From the NCBI GenBank assembly GCA_005765155.1, contig VCCP01000003.1, forward strand, positions 6,138,001-6,202,000: 64,000 bases of DNA. The letters are read 5' to 3'. Numbering within the stretch: position 1 is the first letter of the stretch; the number at the start of each line of letters is the position of its first letter. Source of the stretch: Zelopaecilomyces penicillatus. Taxonomy: Eukaryota; Ascomycota; Sordariomycetes; Hypocreales; Pseudodiploosporaceae. Under the pieces are notes generated by a model that saw only the letters and a program-made list of their open reading frames with translations, had not been told where the DNA came from and did not search any database. This document shows, in pieces, positions 1 through 11,622 of this stretch. A program made the translations under genes and the position numbers.

Positions 1-2153
1 AAACAGCCAGGTAAGAACTACACTGTCTATGTCTGTGTTTGAGCCGACGTTTGAACCTCAAAGTCTGATTACTGACGCCATGAGGGTGAATTGTGAACAG
101 CCGCTGTTCAGTTTTCCAACTTTGAACAGAATGACAAGCTGGAAGGATGCATTGTTCCGGATCTAAAGAAGGATGGCTCAGCGCCGGATCCAATTGACGG
201 CAAATGCACACTTGGAGGCATGTCACACTATGTTGTCAATGCGACCAGTGCCGACGATATTGCCAAGTCCGTTCAGTTCGCCGCCAAATATAACCTCCGC
301 TTCCGTGTCAAGAATGTAAGATCTACTTCATTATGCTATACTTAGTTTATCGTGTCATGATTTAAAATATGAGAGAAGTTAGCTAATATGGCACAACCCT
401 TTTCAGTCTGGACACTGCTACACTGGTCGCTCCTCAGGAGAAGGCTCCTTTTCCGTGTGGACCCACTACATGAACGACGCAAAGTTCATCAGGAACTTCG
501 TACCTGCTGGATCTAGATCGGCCCCTCATGATGTCATCTCCGCCGGTCCCGGTGTGAACGTCCTTGACTTGTATGAAGCCGGTGCCAAGAATGGTGTCGT
601 TACAATCGGTGGTTTCTCACCCACTGTTGGCGCTGCTGGTGGATATGTCCTTGGTGGTGGTACCGGTATGTTCTTAACTCCTGAGATGTAAGCAGTTTTT
701 TAGAAGTACGTTTTGCTGACGATGGGATCTTGACAACAATTAGGACCCTTTGGCCCCCACTTTGGTCTTGGTGTGGACAGTAAGTGACTTGAGACAATCG
801 CTTTGATACCGTTCTGGGTCCTGAGTGCTAACAATCTCAAAGACGTCGTTCAGTATGAAGTCATTACCGCTGATGGCCAGAAAAAAATTGCCAACAGCGC
901 AGTCAACCCCGATTTGTTCTGGGCCCTTCGTGGCGGTGGTGGTAAGTAGTGCTTGTCAACAAATGCTCAGCAATAAATGGTATTGCTGATTGCTGTGGAT
1001 GGAAACGTGGGCTGACGATATTCGTTAAGGCACATTTGCGGTCACAACGAGAGTCTACCTAAAAGCATACCCCATGTTCGAAACCATCAACACTATCGCA
1101 GGAGGAATCGTCTGCAAGGACCAGAGCGCGTATGAAAAGATTATTGATGAGATGGTTGAGCTGCAGCTCCCTCTCCGTGCCGCAAACCAAACCGTGTGTC
1201 CCATCCCATAGCCTCTCCCTTCCTATTCAATTCATCATCGCTAACTGAGATAAAATCCAGGGCATCTGGGAAACCAACCCCGCCACCAAATCCGTCGCCG
1301 TGCTGTCCTTCGAAATGTTCACCACCAAGGGATCCGAGAAGCCCGCTGACGACACCCTCAAACTGTTCAGCCCTGTCCTGACGATTCCTGGATGTGATCC
1401 CCACGTTAGAGGTTTCCAGACCAAGGGCACCAATTCTTGGTTGGATATTTACAACAAAGTTGTCACCCCCTTAGCTCAGGAGGGCGGCGCTGTCGGCTTG
1501 ACCCTCGCGGATCTCAGCCGTACTATCTCATATGACATGGTCAATGACCGGGCACAGCGCGACAAGATCAAGAAGTTTATCCTTGAGGTTCCTGCGCCAT
1601 TTATCTGGCAGAATGGTAAGTGTCATTCGTGAAGTGTTCGCTGTTGCTCCTCATGGCAATGGTTCAGTCGCTAACTTTAGGGAAATAGCTGTTGGTGGAG
1701 TGGTACAGAACGTTGCACCAGACGCTGTAAGTCACAGATACTCATGCTTCCAATGATATATTACCTTGCTGACTTTAATCAACAGACTGCTGTGCATCCC
1801 GACTGGCGCAAAGCCTTTGCCTTTATGGACACCCCGTATGATGCCCTCCAACCTTGTGTTATTCGGGTTTTAGAACCCCCATGAATATGTGAGCTAACAT
1901 TTTTGATAGCATCTTTGGCGCTTGGGACGGTCTTACCCCTCAGGTACACCAGTTCATCAACGAGACCAGCAAGCTCATGACAGAGACGTTTGGCTCCTCC
2001 GTGTACTACAATGAACAGTACGCTACAGGTGAGGAGTGGCAGAAGGGCCAGTTTGGTTCAAACTACCCTCGTCTTTTGAGGATTAAGAAGTCAGTTGACC
2101 CCAAGGGTTTGTTCAACTGCCGCAACTGTGTTGGTAGCGAGAATGGATACTAA
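1..2153 (+). CDS. Secreted-type FAD-linked oxidoreductase (VAO/BBE family), 5' end missing
   Basis: The 3' part of a multi-exon gene. Exons read as 1-10, 101-315, 407-665, 744-779, 843-941, 1030-1193, 1261-1615, 1689-1726, 1786-1835 and 1910-2153; the start and any signal peptide lie left of the window. The product belongs to the VAO/berberine-bridge family, which oxidises small alcohols, sugars or alkaloid-like substrates with covalent FAD. The motif SGHCYTGRSSGEGSFSVWTH supplies the His that carries the flavin. GGFSPTVGAAGGYVLGGGTG is the second FAD loop. The end, YYNEQY...NYPRLLRIKKSVDPKGLFNC, is the usual BBE C-terminal signature. Bicovalent relatives have Cys where this protein has Ser (GGF-S-PTVG), so a single His link is likely. 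The substrate is unknown. Family assignment is firm; individual junctions are by eye. Confidence 0.9.
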
Positions 2154-4342
2154 GTGGGATAAAACTTGATCAGAAGGTACAGGATTCATAGATTTGGGAT
2201 GTTGTGGGATGAAAATAGTCTGGCGAAGGAGTTAAAATTGGATGTATAGATTTTACATTTGTAGATGATCTAATTAGCTTAGAATTCATATGTCAAGAGT
2301 TCGCGTCTAATCAATACTTTTCGCATCTCGGCAGTCAAGGACATTAGGTAATTTAATCCCTACTTGGCAATGATGCCATCTTTGGGTTCCTGTTTTCCTG
2401 AAAATTGCTGAATTAATCCAATAGACTGTTTGCCAATTAATCTTGTAGGTATGTCTCGAGAGATTTATGTCATCAGCGTGTGCACTCATGCAGAACCAGA
2501 TCTCGATTGGGGCTGAGATGGACTACCCTAGAGATCAGCCAGCCGACATGAGAACTTGCAGATTGAAATGGGATGAGATAATCAAACATGGTGTCGCAAA
2601 ATGTTCTAGAAATCTCCAATTTCCTAGAAATACTGCAATTTTTCAAGCTCGCAAACGGCACTCGAATTATCATGCGATTCCTCCACAGCCAAGAACTGAA
2701 TCTCGATCAGACGCATGGCGGCAACCCCATCAGTGGGCCACCATCCCGTAACATGTAATTTTACATTTTCTAGTAACAGCGAGCGACTAAATGTGCTGGC
2801 AATGGCTGTCAATTTTGCATGTCTGGTCAATCATTGGATGATGATAAATGCAGTGTTTGTTTATAATTTCGACTCAACATGATGCTCAATCCATCATTCA
2901 AAGCTGGATGTCCTGCAAAAGCACGCACCATATTATGTGTGCCACTTGTATTAATCATCGATCTTGCTGGTTACATCTCCACTGAACGATCGTCAGACAT
3001 ACCGATGGAGTTGTGTTCGCCGATTCCTAACGCACCCTTCTTCTTGTCTTCTAGTTAATGTTTTACTTACTGCAAATCTCGCTGCCCCCCCCAGTTTCTC
3101 CGTCTTCACACGAGTTGGCTGCACGTATTCGGACCGAGAAAAGGCGGAGAATCTGGGGATGGCGGCGGACTTGATGTGTGGGGGGTGTCGATCTGAACAG
3201 AATCCGGCAGCTGTCTATCAGTTCAGTGAGATCCAGCCCTGTTCTCAGTGTGGGTTTAATGGCTCGTGGGCGCTGATACTCCCTACTACGCCCTATAACG
3301 TCCTGTGCAGAGGGGCCTGTGAAGGTCCATGCAGGCCTTTTTAGGCCGATCCCCCACCCCCCCGCCGACGGGAACCATATCAGGCACCAGGAACGAGAAT
3401 GTCTCTTAATCCTTTGGTTGTTGAATCATGCTGTAATATGCCATCTGCGGCTCTGGATTAGGGCTTGCATGCAGAGAGTAATAGTATGTGACTGTTTGGT
3501 TCCTCTCCGTTTAGTCAACGAGTCAGTTTGTTGTCCCAAGGTAAAGTACGTCCCTGTGCATCTGACAAGACGCGACAATAACATCGTCAATTGATGAGAG
3601 ACTGGCTCATGATGCTATCTGAACCATCCATTGTGTAGCAAGAGTGTCTTGGAATGCCAGCAGCACTCTAGGATGAATTGACAGTACGATGGACTACCAA
3701 CTCGACATCTATTGACAAACCCTGCCCCCGGATTCCCAGTACTAAGACACCTCCGCCAATCACCACTTCACAGTAATCAGCTGCATCATGCAAAACTGGT
3801 CTGATGCAACAATGCAAAGCAGCATGCAACCACCATGATCGACAATGTGGCATAAACCAGCCAGATGACTGCAGTCTCTGCACCCACACTCAAGCGCCGC
3901 TCCTAAAGGCTCAAATAGGCAAAGCCAGCAGCATCTGCCCTCCAGCTACCCAGCCATCTCGCCTTTCTACCGGCAGATCCCTACTCAAAGTTGCCCAGCA
4001 TGTTCTCGGAAAAGCCGGCGTCGGAGGCCCGGGTCCCGTGTCAGTCCCTCCCTTCGGCCAGCGATTACCATCTCCGGCCACCACCCACTGATAAGAAACA
4101 TGGCAAGAAATATTACCCAACTGCCCAATGCAGCGGTAGCAGCTTAGACGAGACGAGACAAGACGAGATGGGCAGGGCTCGCGCATACATAAGAAGAGTC
4201 CATGAGCCCGCCATGAACCCTCCATAAGCCAAGTCCCGTTGTGCCTGCCACCTTGTCCACTCTCGGACGAGCCTGCCAGCTTAATCAAGATCACGACGAA
4301 AGCTTTAAAAAAGCCCCCAGAAACCCAAAATAAAAACGTTGT
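2154..4342. other. Intergenic, no gene supported
   Basis: About 2.2 kb between the FAD oxidase and the NLP gene. The longest open frame (2964-3344, plus) has no recognisable composition, motif or splice context. The last few hundred bases become rich in short pyrimidine runs and probably belong to the NLP promoter. A short GACGA/GACAA-type purine repeat lies near 4147-4170. Confidence 0.5.
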
Positions 4343-4349
4343 ATATAAC
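4343..4349 (+). promoter_or_regulatory. TATA box of the NLP gene
   Basis: TATATAA lies about 92 bp before the NLP start codon. It is followed by a CT-rich stretch (about 4375-4400) and an AC-rich leader, a common arrangement for strongly expressed fungal genes. The assignment rests on position and sequence only. Confidence 0.5.
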
Positions 4350-4440
4350 GGCCACGCAGTTACCTGCCAATTATATATTCTCTTCTCTCCCCCAACAGTA
4401 TTCAAACTCCAACAGTCTTCAAATTACAACAGCCTTCAAA

Positions 4441-5515
4441 ATGAAAACCACAAGCCTCTGCAGCAGCATCGCCCTGGCCCTCGCCGCCTCAGGAGCCGCC
4501 GCCTTCCCCCTCGAAACCTCATGGCTGTGGTTCAAACGGGCGCCCAACCCACCCAATGCGCTGCCCCAGAGCGCCCCCGCCGACGCCATCACTTTCCAGC
4601 CCATTATGGATTTCGACAAAGACAGCTGCTATAACGTAGCCGCCATTGACGCGCAGGGTAATGTGGCGCAGGGCCTCCCGTCCGAACAGACGAGCAACAC
4701 CGAGGGCTGTCGGGAGGCTTCGTTCTTGGATAACCAGAATGTGTACTCGCGCAAACGGTGTAACGGCGGCTGGTGTGCGTACATGTAAGTGAAACTCTTC
4801 CCAAACCTCTTCTTTCGTTGAGCATTCCATCTTCATTTTCACTGCCATGGCGACAACTTGTCTTGTTTAAAACACATTTCATTGTTAACAATCGAGGTTT
4901 TAGGTATGAGTACTATTTCTTGAAAGATGTAGCTCTGGAGCACGCCCCCAAGGGCTTGTCTGGTCACCGCCATGAGTGGGAAGGCATCGTCGTGTTTGTC
5001 AAAAACGGAGATACCAAGCCAAGCTATGTCTCTACATCCGCGCACGACGGATACACAACCAGACCCAGCAGTGAGGTCCGATTCGATGGTAAGCATCGAC
5101 CCCCCCACTCCCCATGTTCTCCCCTTTCTGTGACATGCTTCTTATCTTTCATCTTTGTAGGCCCTCACGCCAAAATCGTCTACCACAAGGACGGCATCTC
5201 CACCCACGCTTTCCGATTTGCCAACCAGCAGGATGACGCTGTCGAAAACGACAAGCACCAGTGGATCCAAGGCTCGCTCATCGATTGGAGTAGCTGGCCT
5301 AGCACTGATTTACGCTCCAAGATGATCCAGGGGTTCAACGGCGGTGGAATCAAGTGCAAGCTTGCTGATGATTTGTTTGGCACGTACTTGGCAAAGGCTG
5401 TTGGTAACTTGGTACGTTTGGACTGCAACTGAACCGTGAATTTATGATGATTTTACTGACGTGCTTCTTTTTTTCCCCTTAGATTCCTGCCTTCAACCCC
5501 AACAAGGATGGTTAG
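4441..5515 (+). CDS. Necrosis- and ethylene-inducing protein-like (NPP1/NLP), secreted
   Basis: Four exons, 4441-4784, 4904-5088, 5161-5411 and 5483-5515, join in frame to about 270 residues. NLPs are secreted proteins with a cupin-like fold that bind plant sphingolipids and permeabilise eudicot membranes; some members are non-cytolytic. The product starts with a typical secretion signal (MKTTSLCSSIALALAASGAA), followed by a short Lys-Arg-containing linker. The family core starts at DFDKDSCYNVAAID. The hallmark heptapeptide is complete (GHRHEWE, in exon 2), including the acidic and His residues that hold the metal. Two core cysteines (SCYN and EGCRE) match the disulfide of type 1 NLPs. There is no frame break. 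The last exon codes only ten residues. Cytolytic activity cannot be judged from sequence alone. The nearest gene upstream is a secreted-type oxidase. Confidence 0.95.
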
Positions 5516-5805
5516 AGGAGGTGGACTATAGGCTTTTTTGGGTTTCTTATGCATATTTTTACTGTACATATTGGGAAAAATACATGTTCATATCGGTTTG
5601 TCGACTTCTGGCACATCTCCAGCTTGATTGGTTGTAAACGCCATAAATTGAGAGTAAGCGTATTCTGCCGTATTCGGTGATGAGACTCTAGGATGTTAAT
5701 GTGGGTGGATCTGATTTGTGTCTCTACACTACGCGATGGGGATATGTTCCAATTCTGGTAAACAGCAGCAGCTAAGATTTTAGGAAAGACAATGGTTCAC
5801 ATCGG
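5516..5805. other. 3' flank of the NLP gene, no gene
   Basis: Nothing recognisable beyond an AT-rich probable 3' UTR just after the NLP stop. It borders the retrotransposon relic. Confidence 0.4.
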
Positions 5806-6162
5806 TTAAGCAATGGAATCATCATGATGGAACTTGACCTTTCCCTCGTGTAATCTAAGATAAATTTCTTCTCCCACTTCGAAGAACATGGCCGTTCTGG
5901 GTCTATCGTGATGACTCTTCATTGCCATCGCTGCAACCGACATTGCATCATGAGCCTCCAGTCTGGCTTTCATCTTTTCTAGCATGGGTTTATCGTTGTC
6001 TGCGATGATTGTTAGCACATCATTTGGTGTAAAGCCTTTGACCAATTTGTTTGGCGAATGCACCGTCAATGTTGATTTGCTGTTATTTATGTGGAACTGT
6101 AATAACGGCAGTATCTCCTTCCATCGTAGTGGATCTTCCATTGAAGAGATGTATACCCTCAC
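5806..6162 (-). mobile_element. Ty3/gypsy retrotransposon relic, integrase C-terminal part
   Basis: An open stretch of 118 codons, read on the minus strand, resembles the end of a fungal gypsy Pol polyprotein. It shows LPLLQFHINNSKST followed by SPNKLVKGFTPND (integrase family: LP.LQ..LNNS.....SPNE..YGF..ND). About 70 residues later comes SHHDRPRTAMFFEVGEEIYL-RLH (family: YDR.H.P...KVGD...LRLH). The text after RLH departs from the usual GY...G and soon stops. No reverse transcriptase, RNase H, LTR pair or target-site duplication was seen nearby, so this is a short decayed fragment. The family call is from memory of the motif pattern. Confidence 0.6.
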
Positions 6163-7180
6163 GGTACAATGGGAGAAGGCAAGCCCAGTAGAGCATTCTC
6201 ATCGGAGTATAAGAATGCTGGAAATTCTCAGACATTGCTAGAAATTGCCAGATACTTCTAGACATTGTCAAGGTCATGTTGTAGAAAGAGGTAGTTCTAA
6301 GCCTGCCAACTTGGGTCTGCAATTCATATTGAAGAGGGACGATATACAGATGCTACCTGTGGTGTGATAGTATTCCTTTATAATCCGATAACACACACGA
6401 GCGTGGGATTTAACGTACATTATTTATGATGATCTTTCCTCACTGATCCCTCAGGTGTATTGGCTGTGTTAAAATCAATCATCCAAAGCTGAATTGCACG
6501 GTGGCGGAAGCTGGATCTCTCAGGTTGAATATATGCTGTAATAAGGGTTTACAAAGTAATCAAGTTCATGTATAGTTTTGCTGTTTTTGGCGCAACAAGG
6601 TTTCCCTTCCTGGGGATCATGATCAACACTCGGATTCCTCACACGAGGATGACGTTTCGTCTATGAAAGGTAGCGATACATATCTGCTGCCGATTGGTGG
6701 TATGGACAATGATGGTAGCGAGCTGGCTTATACGCAAATGCTAGTTTCGACGCAGAAACGGTCTTGTCAGAACTGAGATAGTTACCGAGCTCTATTGCCA
6801 CAGAACAGGCTATGCATTATCTACCGTGTTGCCAAGTTCATAGCCTCTAAGCCCTGGGGGCGGAGGTTTGAGGGGTAAAAACTAGCAAGCTGAGCGACAA
6901 TGATCTATGGCACCGGGCGAATCTGAGCCTTAGTTATTATATGAGTTGCTATCTTGTCTGGTATATGTAAACAAGTGGCTCTGCTGGGAAGCTAATCCGA
7001 ATCTGCTCTGGATATCGATAATACTTCTCGAGATGATCTGGCTGGCACGACTGTATGATCGAGCAAACCCAAGCCATCAGTTCCACTCATCTTTTTTTCT
7101 CGCCAGAAACCCGTGGTAATACGGGCCATCTGTTGATCTGGTATTTGACACATTTCCCTGCAAATTATAGTGGCAGTCTA

Positions 7181-8930
7181 TCACCTTGCCTTCTCAAAGG
7201 CCATCATATCTTTGTATATTGATGTTATATGATAACGACGTTGGATAGTGACATCAGTTAAATCTTGGTCCGCCTGCTTTAAGACGTTCCACATCTGTCG
7301 CTTTCTATGTGGCTGTTTGTTCTGTCGCCTGATCGACCAGTCTGTCGTCAAAGTGTCAAGTCGTGAGACCTTATTCCTTGTCTCTTCTTCGATGAGTTTC
7401 CATGGCAGCTCTGCCATCCTTTCATCATTGTAGGCTGAGTTGTCGAAATTTAGAATGACTTTTATGAACCATTTATCATCTCCTTGTGTGCTGTTGCACA
7501 GGTTTCGTCCGTGAGCGGAGTTGGATGGTTCGACTCTCGGTGTAGAGCTTCTTGTTTGTCAACCCAAGCCCGGAGCTGATTCTAGGGCATATATATTGGG
7601 TGAAGCAGCATCGTTGATTACATCGTTCATACTCAAGCTCCGTGAGAGCTGTGGAGTTGATTTTGTAGTTAAAACTATTGGCTTTTGTGCGACCTTTGCG
7701 TCCATGTGAATAGTGATGATGTTCACAGGTTCACTGTTAAGATATCCCTGCATAGAGCTGAAATATCATCGCTAGCCCTGACTGGCTTCAAAAGAAAAGC
7801 GCAAAAACTGGCTTGTGTGAACGAGGCAAAATGATCGAGGTGTGCAGCCGAATATGGGCCACGATTTCGCGTATCGCTTCCCTGTCATGAGGACTGGGTG
7901 CATTGTCTGTAAGAGCACGCTAATCCATGAAACCTCAAACAGCCACTTGATAGTGGTGGAGATGAATCTGTAGCAATAGCTCATTTTTCAGCCTGGCCAG
8001 CAAATGTGCAGTAACCCCGCGATGGCCCGCGTCCCAAGATTCCTTAGAACGCAAGTTTTGAATGAGAAAATCACCGGAACCGCCGAACACAGCGACATCA
8101 GAGCGCAAGAGTGACGCCTCTAACTCAATAAAACTCAGAGGGCTGCCATTTGTCGGTGTCCATATAAATGACTCATCGTCTTCATGATGTAAAATGAGAC
8201 TGTGTACTCTCGTCAAATCATTCAGTCGATGTTAGTAGCCAGGGCCTTGACGTCTAGTTCTTTGAGTTTTTCGTCGATGTCTTTCAGTCCATTAGACGAC
8301 GTCCATTTCACTTTTTTCAAGAACTTGTGTTGATTTAAGTTTGTACAAGATGTTGAAACATTGGTCGACCGACGTTGTATTTAGTAGGGGCGACCTTGTT
8401 TCTGTACAATACAAAGAAAACCAGCACAAAGCCAGGGAGAGCATGCAAAATGATAGGCGTGCAATACAGCGCACAGCGCACTCTTCCAGAGAGCAAAGAG
8501 CGAATCCTATACAAAAGTGTAAGCAGTTCATCTTGTGATAGTTTGAAACTGGCGTGTAAATGATTTCGGAGTACCTACATACAGAGAGTGCCTATGTACT
8601 AGAATGCTAGTATATTGTGAAATGGGCAATACATATGGATCCAAGCCACTCATTCGCAAACGCGGTATGGACGTAAGAAAAGATTGCCACCATAGTGAAT
8701 ACATCAAACAGCGAACAAGGGAAAATTGGTACCAAACGATTTTGGAAGCCCCAGGGAGAGGAAAGTCTGGCATTTGATTTGCAAAACACTCTCGACGGCT
8801 CGCAGTTGTATCTTGCGACAATTGCTTGGATCTTCCTGGCATCATCTATGAGACTTTTGGTGGCTAACATTCGACCTGGTAACGTTGCGCAACGATAATT
8901 CTGCCAAGCTTCTAGGGACTTGTCATCCAT
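7181..8930 (-). pseudogene. Decayed or heavily interrupted minus-strand coding region, unrecognised
   Basis: Consecutive minus-strand frames look protein-like but shift frame repeatedly. From upstream to downstream they include a start near 8930 (MDDKSLEAWQNY, then SLIDDARKIQAIVARYN), NGLKDIDEKLKELDVKAL near 8.3 kb, SLILHHEDDESFIWTPTNG near 8.2 kb, NAPSPHDREAIREIVAHIR near 7.9 kb, EPVNIITIHMDAKVAQKP near 7.7 kb, and AELPWKLIEEETRNKVSRLD ending at 7181. Some shifts could be introns (a CTAAC branch point and ACACAG acceptor lie near 8.2 kb), but in-frame stops also occur between the blocks. The composition suggests a soluble, partly coiled-coil protein. I do not recognise the family and cannot exclude a second transposon. 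Confidence 0.3.
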
Positions 8931-10266
8931 CTTTAAACTCAGATACTCTACTCGATAGAAGTACTAAAGGAGTCAGTCAGGAAACAGAGATCAAGCTACT
9001 GTTTACTTACACTAATGTCGATCTGTTCAATTGTCTAATGCGATTTCCGAGCCGGCAAAACGGCACCAGATCTTCTGGTACATGACTGAAGGATGCTTGT
9101 TGTGTCTGACCAAAGAAGCGATACTATCTCTAGCGATGCGCTGTCTCTGTAGCCCTCGGAGGCCGGGGAAAGATCGACTGAAATGTGAATAGGACACTAG
9201 ACCGGGGCGTAAAAAGCAGGAGGGCATTATGAAAAAGCCCATCATCGTCCTACCAACTGTATAATCTTGAAAGGGGTTGACGATTGCTGAGCAAAAGCAC
9301 TGTTAGAAACGAAACGGCGAGAGGGACGTCAGCATGATGATCATCCTAGACCGGCGCCGCACATCAATGAAGCGTTGTATTTTCCTTGCCGTCGTGATGT
9401 TGAACTGAATCCTGATCATAATGAGATATAAATTTTAGGCGTACCATAGGATTTTGTAGGCTGATGATATTGGAAGGTAAAATCGATGCGTTTGATCTGG
9501 GACAAGGGAGGGTGAAGGTGATCAGTATTTAGGAAAACATTCACGACAGCAACGAAAAAGATAAATGCAAGCAGAATAAAATTAAGATCAGAACTGTGTA
9601 GAAGGAAACGGAATTGGAAAGATTTGTGTCACTTTTTGCCAGCTGTCAACACTCCAGTGGCAAACAAGTCACGGTAGAGAGTGGACAACCCGTTTGTGTA
9701 AGACAAGTGGCAGACAATGAAATCAAAGTGAATAATACAGAAAACGACAATTAACTTTACCCATGGAACCTTTGTAAAGCTATGCGACGGGATAGAGTAC
9801 AGAACCTACAGATCAGTGTCAACATAAAACCGTGTCTGGGCAGCGTTAATTCTGCCTTTCATTACCATGGACACGAGCAAGATGCAGCAACAGGGGCTAC
9901 CATTTCACCACTCTGTCGCCGACAATTAAGGGATCGGCAAATAAAGGGAGTTAGATTCTGGTATTTTAATGTATTTCTTTACCAACTCCGATTACTGTAT
10001 ATTACTTCCGGCGCAGAAATCGTTCACCTACAACCCAAATCACACGCCGACGCGGCCATCAACTCATTCGTTCAATCACCACCACCCTATCATGGTATGT
10101 CGCTCATCCCCAATGAGCAATTCCATACTCATATAAACAACGGATATTTATCTCCTTAAAGGTAATAAAATAGTGTCATTAAATAAAGACTCTAGAACAA
10201 ATCGCTAGTCATTCCCCCCATTACAACGCCAAAATCCCACTATACTCCCCTCGTTCCTCACCCCCA
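8931..10266. other. Intergenic, no gene supported
   Basis: Open frames here are short and lack protein-like composition; the longest (9782-10159, plus) has no motif. The right end probably contains the 3' UTR of the minus-strand secreted protein gene. Confidence 0.45.
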
Positions 10267-11622
10267 TCAAGTCACAACCTTGCAGTCCACAGGAACCGCA
10301 TAAATCTTGCTCGACTTATACGAACACGCCTTTGAATCCAAAAGCACCGTAGGGTTTCCTCCCCACGGGAACCCACTCCAGAACTGCGCTGCGCCACCCT
10401 TGTAGGACAAACATGTGAGTTCTAGCGTAGAGCTATTAACGTTGCATGTGAGGGGCTTGGATTGTCCAGTCTTCTTGTCGATGCCCGTGCTCTTGACGAC
10501 ATAGACAGCCGGGTTGTAGGAGTTGGTAAACTGTAGGGTGTATTCGACCGATCCGTCGCGGACGTGAAGGCTATTTGTGCCGGTTCCCAGCTGGAACTTG
10601 GATTTTTTGTTGGACGATCTGGCGTATACAGCCCGGTCGGATTGGTGGTAGATAAACGCCTTGTCGACGGGTGTGTAAAACACGTCTTTTCCTCCTTTGG
10701 CCTGGAGGTACATCTTGCAGTAGGCAGTTGGGCCGGGGAGGTTGTTGGTGACTGTGTAAGTGACCGTCTTCCTCTCCGTCTGTGTATCCGTGACAGTGGA
10801 GGGAGTCAAGGTGATAGTGGCCGTGACGGATTCGTAGTTGGTGAGAGTGGCATCAATCTTTAGACTGCTAGTCTCGGTGACGGTAGCGACAACGCGCGTG
10901 TAATCTGTTTCCGTTACAGTGACGGTGCCAGGAGCCTGAACTGTGACCCATTTGTAATCGGTGACGGTTTGTGTGGGCAGTGAAACCGTCACGACCGTGC
11001 TGGTGGCGCCAATGCACGAGCAGGCTGAGGAGTAACGCACGGTACCTGAGCATGCAGAGGCATATGTGGGAACCACCGTGTTCTTTTGCGTCTTGGGGCA
11101 CTCGGGCTCTTCATCTCCATCTGCCCTAGCTTTGATGGTTGGCTTGGGGGGTGCATAGAATGAAGTGACGGGAGGCCCGTAAACCGTCTTCACATCTGTT
11201 ACGGTGTCGAATTCAGTCTTGGTGACCGATTCCGTAACCGTTGCCTGTATGCTATCAGTGGCCACAGTGGTGGTGACGACCTCGGTAGCTTCCGTGACGG
11301 TATAAGGCACTGTGATGATGTCGGTATAGGTCGACTCGGTGATGGTCTTGGTCTCCACTTCAGTAATGGTGGGTGGGGGGTTGAATTTTGTTTTGTAGAG
11401 GGTGGTTGTCGATGTCTCTTCGCAGGGCGTTACTGTCTTCCTGAAGAAGGAGAGACAATCCTCGCTGGCCGACACTGGGCCAGGCTTCGCATTGTTGGCG
11501 ATGACAGCACGAAGACAGTTGTCTCGATTGCAGGTAGTGCGGTCCTCAAGAGCTCCTGGTACGGCCAGAGACAACGCAGCCTGAGCAACGAGCCCAAGCA
11601 CGTACTTGTTGATGACGGCCAT
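10267..11622 (-). CDS. Ser/Thr/Val-rich secreted protein with N-terminal Cys module (paralog 1)
   Basis: A single uninterrupted frame of 451 residues. It begins with a signal peptide (MAVINKYVLGLVAQAALSLA). A Cys module follows: CNRDNCLRAVIANNAKPG, then SASEDCLSFFRKTVTPC, about 40 residues with four cysteines. Residues about 70-290 form a stalk of Val-Thr repeats (TVT, TET, TVTV), likely heavily O-glycosylated, broken by a Cys-containing segment (YASACSGTVRYSSACSCIG). The last 150 residues look globular, with several Cys and aromatic residues, and end at VPVDCKVVT. No hydrophobic GPI tail is visible. The gene has a clear paralog at 30592-32039, which has an intron inside SACSG-TVRYS; this copy has none. 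Function is unknown; a cell-wall or extracellular matrix role is inferred from architecture. Confidence 0.85.
   Translation of the reverse strand: MAVINKYVLGLVAQAALSLAVPGALEDRTTCNRDNCLRAVIANNAKPGPVSASEDCLSFFRKTVTPCEETSTTTLYKTKFNPPPTITEVETKTITESTYTDIITVPYTVTEATEVVTTTVATDSIQATVTESVTKTEFDTVTDVKTVYGPPVTSFYAPPKPTIKARADGDEEPECPKTQKNTVVPTYASACSGTVRYSSACSCIGATSTVVTVSLPTQTVTDYKWVTVQAPGTVTVTETDYTRVVATVTETSSLKIDATLTNYESVTATITLTPSTVTDTQTERKTVTYTVTNNLPGPTAYCKMYLQAKGGKDVFYTPVDKAFIYHQSDRAVYARSSNKKSKFQLGTGTNSLHVRDGSVEYTLQFTNSYNPAVYVVKSTGIDKKTGQSKPLTCNVNSSTLELTCLSYKGGAAQFWSGFPWGGNPTVLLDSKACSYKSSKIYAVPVDCKVVT

Noticed and set aside
2964..3344. 126-codon plus-strand frame between the FAD oxidase and the NLP gene
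   Set aside because: Composition is not protein-like, there is no motif, no splice partner, and low-complexity CCCCCC runs keep it open.
9782..10159. 125-codon plus-strand frame left of the first Ser/Thr-rich gene
   Set aside because: No recognisable domain or signal peptide and no good start context; likely chance.
10564..10863. Plus-strand frame inside the 10.3-11.6 kb secreted protein gene
   Set aside because: Shadow of the repetitive Val-Thr codons of the real minus-strand gene.
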